Of a stretch of 64,000 nucleotides of DNA, positions 62,207 to 64,000 are shown piece after piece. Source of the stretch: Anaerolineaceae bacterium. GTDB taxonomy: Bacteria > Chloroflexota > Anaerolineae > Anaerolineales > Anaerolineaceae. Each line of letters starts with the position of its first letter. The stretch's first letter is position 1. The notes under the pieces are model-generated. The model had not been told where the DNA came from. It was given only the letters and a program-made list of their open reading frames with translations, and made no database searches. The stretch is from contig JAENYZ010000002.1 of the NCBI GenBank assembly GCA_016841525.1, forward strand, positions 82,078 to 146,077, in the 5' to 3' direction. The position numbers and the translations under genes were made by a program.

Positions 62207-62869
62207 CTATGATTCACCCCGCCAGGAACTTAGTATTTTTGCAATATCATCGTTAACACGCTGGCGAGCTTCGTATCGCGTTATACCCTGATTAAGAAAG
62301 ACGTCATAATCCGTTTGTGCGTGCCTGATGTGGGCAATCACTGCCAGGTCAATGGCTTCTTTATCGAAACTTTTGGCAGCAGCTGTTCGTCCCACACGAC
62401 CACTGTATTTTTGGCAGGCGTGCTCCGCAATGCTTTCTTCAACACCTTCAGGACAATATGGATAAAGCTTGCGAATGTGTGCAGCAAAGTCATGCATGAA
62501 TTCCTGATCCAATTCTTCACGACGCTGGGCTTCTCTTTCTCGCCGTCGTTCCCGTATTTCAGCATCTACCAGACATTCTTCCTCTGCTCTTTGAATTGCA
62601 GACTCTTCCACCAGTATTCCCTGGCGCTCATATCGTTTTCTTCTGGTGCTCCATTTAAGGACAACAGCCTTAAGGCTTGAGTATTTCCCTGATCTCCGGG
62701 TGAGAGCGGCATCTCCTGAGGGAAGAAAAACAAGATGGTCCAAATCAGCGCAACTCAGGCAAACCACATCTTTATCTTGCGTCAGGGTTATCCAGGCGTG
62801 TCGACCCAAATTCTCGCCGCATTCGCTGCATACCGCTTCCTTAGAAGCAATAAAAACGGTGAAATCCAA
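62207..62869 (-). CDS. DUF2293 protein with N-terminal zinc ribbon
   Basis: The start is TTG 62869, with AAGGAGG 6-7 bases upstream. The 220-residue protein has four cysteines (Cys14, 17, 37, 40) that form a C-x2-C...C-x2-C zinc ribbon, then a charged helix (REREAQRREELDQEFMHDF) and the DUF2293 part, YPYCPEGVEESIAEHACQ to KSFDKEAIDLAVIAHIRH. No activity is proven for the family to my knowledge; DNA or RNA binding is a guess. It is convergent with the CarD-like gene. Confidence 0.8.
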   Translation of the reverse strand: MDFTVFIASKEAVCSECGENLGRHAWITLTQDKDVVCLSCADLDHLVFLPSGDAALTRRSGKYSSLKAVVLKWSTRRKRYERQGILVEESAIQRAEEECLVDAEIRERRREREAQRREELDQEFMHDFAAHIRKLYPYCPEGVEESIAEHACQKYSGRVGRTAAAKSFDKEAIDLAVIAHIRHAQTDYDVFLNQGITRYEARQRVNDDIAKILSSWRGES

Positions 62870-63113
62870 GGCACCTCCTTATGGTCTATATGATAAATTA
62901 TAAGACTAAAAATCTGAGATGCTGTTTGATCAAGAGGAAGAATCTGCAATTTAAATTTGCTTGGTTTGCATTGATAAACAATATACTAAAATATGGTATG
63001 CTCAAAGCTGGTTTTCATGATATATTTTGGACGAAATTTATTAAACTTAATGGTCTAAATAATTTTGAGACATAATAATCTTTGAAAAATTTATTTGTCA
63101 GGGATTGTACGCG

Positions 63114-63677
63114 ATGGAAGGCATAGTGGAATATTTACCCTTATTGATTTACGCAGTGCTATTTGCAGGCTTAAAGATTAGCGAGCATTTTGTTCTATCC
63201 CATTCGGATAGGATGATCCGTAAGGAATGGGGGGATTGGACAGTTTACCTGATCCTTATCCCGATGTGGTTGGTTTTATTCGGGCCTGTTCTGGAATTTA
63301 TCTTCCTGGAGCAGAGACCGGACGTTTGGGAAATGGTTGTTGGTGGTTTATTGTTTGCTACAGCGGGTTATTTATCGATTAAGGGTTACCGGGATTTACA
63401 ATATGGCTTTGCTCAAGCCATTGAGATAGAAGATATTAGCATTGTTGTCACGGGTCTATATCATGTCATCCGCCACCCAATTTCTTTAGCTAACATCCTG
63501 TTTTGCATTGCCTGTCCACTATTTTTATCCGCAGGTCCTTCATGGATACCAGCGCTGGTTGGCGTTTTCGGTGTCATTTTTCGGATTTCTATTGAGGAGA
63601 GTTTTATGGCGCAGCACATCCCGGATTATGCAGACTATAAAAAGCGAACCTGGGCGTTAATTCCTTATATCTATTAG
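63114..63677 (+). CDS. Isoprenylcysteine methyltransferase-like membrane protein
   Basis: I chose ATG 63114 with AGGGA upstream; TTG 63105 would add three residues. The 187-residue protein has about five hydrophobic segments and the ICMT/PEMT pattern VTGLYHVIRHPISLANILF, then EESFMAQHIPDYADYKKRT, where SAM and the substrate bind. Members methylate phospholipids, small amines or thiols in membranes; the substrate here cannot be read. It is monocistronic and lies close to the window end. Confidence 0.82.
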   Translation: MEGIVEYLPLLIYAVLFAGLKISEHFVLSHSDRMIRKEWGDWTVYLILIPMWLVLFGPVLEFIFLEQRPDVWEMVVGGLLFATAGYLSIKGYRDLQYGFAQAIEIEDISIVVTGLYHVIRHPISLANILFCIACPLFLSAGPSWIPALVGVFGVIFRISIEESFMAQHIPDYADYKKRTWALIPYIY

Positions 63678-63748
63678 AGATAAAATTAAATTCCTGTAAG
63701 AATATTTTATTGATCCTGTGTGGGAGAAAATTCAATATTTTGAATCAC

Positions 63749-64000
63749 TCATTTTAATGTTTCCTGGAATGCATTTATAAATTTCAAGCGATGTTCTGTC
63801 GTTTTCATAACCTCTCTAAGAAAATTTTCATCATTTGTGAATCTTGCCATTTCTTGAGGAACTTCCCGGTAATACTTTGCTAATTTATTCAGCTTTTCAT
63901 AAAGATTGGGAGAGGAAGAAGGTTCTCCTGATTCAAAATTGGATAATGTGCGCTGCCAATCCGACAAACTCATTCCCGCTTTATTTTTGAAACCTTGTTT
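63749..64000 (-). CDS. HTH (XRE-like) protein, 5' part cut by window edge
   Basis: The minus-strand frame is open from the window edge (64000) to the stop at 63749, giving at least 83 residues. The start of the gene lies outside. The visible N-terminal part KNKAGMSLSDWQRTLSNFES has the pattern of the recognition helices of XRE-type repressors (SLSDWQRTLSNFESGEPSSS), followed by helices (YEKLNKLAKYYREVP). A repressor or antitoxin-like role is inferred; which gene it controls cannot be seen. Confidence 0.6.
   Translation of the reverse strand, partial: KQGFKNKAGMSLSDWQRTLSNFESGEPSSSPNLYEKLNKLAKYYREVPQEMARFTNDENFLREVMKTTEHRLKFINAFQETLK

Overview
The window looks like a chromosome segment of a Chloroflexota bacterium, most likely of class Anaerolineae. 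This is an inference from gene content, not a database match. The supporting signs are large BTAD/AAA/TPR regulators, secreted proteins ending in a short [YF]LPL tail, a Tad pilus locus with no secretin gene, gatC-gatA-gatB clustered around a DUF4870 gene, and many polyprenol-linked (GT-C type) membrane glycosyltransferases. Most of the window has middling GC content, but about 28.7-37.9 kb is clearly more AT-rich.

Bases 1-10.9 kb encode exported surface proteins: the end of a repeat adhesin-like protein, two seven-bladed propeller proteins, a streptogramin-lyase-like propeller and an 1847-residue mosaic of one propeller plus ten Ig-like repeats. Strong terminators follow the first and last of these genes. 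Bases 11-15.7 kb hold a small conserved-looking protein, a cluster of hairpins, a lipoprotein and a 1166-residue BTAD regulator. The gatC-gatA-DUF4870-gatB operon (15.8-19.7 kb) supplies the tRNA-dependent amidotransferase. It is followed by a CPBP protease, tRNA-Gly(TCC) with its own promoter, a repeat-rich stretch and a prepilin-peptidase-like gene. Two copies of a MITE-like repeat lie at 22.3-22.7 kb, and a rearranged copy lies at 54.9-55.1 kb.

Bases 22.9-43.2 kb form a cell-surface polysaccharide and glycosylation region: two GT2 enzymes (one like dolichyl-phosphate-mannose synthase), an FrhB-like protein, a polysaccharide pyruvyl transferase, a flippase-like protein, and six GT-C type membrane enzymes. 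Embedded in it is an AT-rich cassette (28.9-34.2 kb) of two paralogous alkaline-phosphatase-superfamily membrane proteins around a kinase-like/methyltransferase fusion and a 76-residue membrane protein with a YLDPGTGS motif. I consider this cassette the best candidate for an undescribed system. A plausible role is capping or decorating a surface glycan.

Bases 43.6-54.4 kb are a Tad (Flp) pilus locus: flp with its own promoter and terminator, two TadE-type pseudopilins, a TadG-like protein, CpaB, CpaE, TadB, TadC, a membrane TPR protein and, last, the motor ATPase CpaF. A possible gene remnant lies between flp and tadE. From 54.4 kb to the end are a DUF192 protein, a secreted seven-bladed RCC1 protein, a second small protein next to a second BTAD regulator, a CarD-like protein, a DUF2293 zinc-ribbon protein, an isoprenylcysteine-methyltransferase-like membrane protein, and the end of an HTH protein cut by the window edge.
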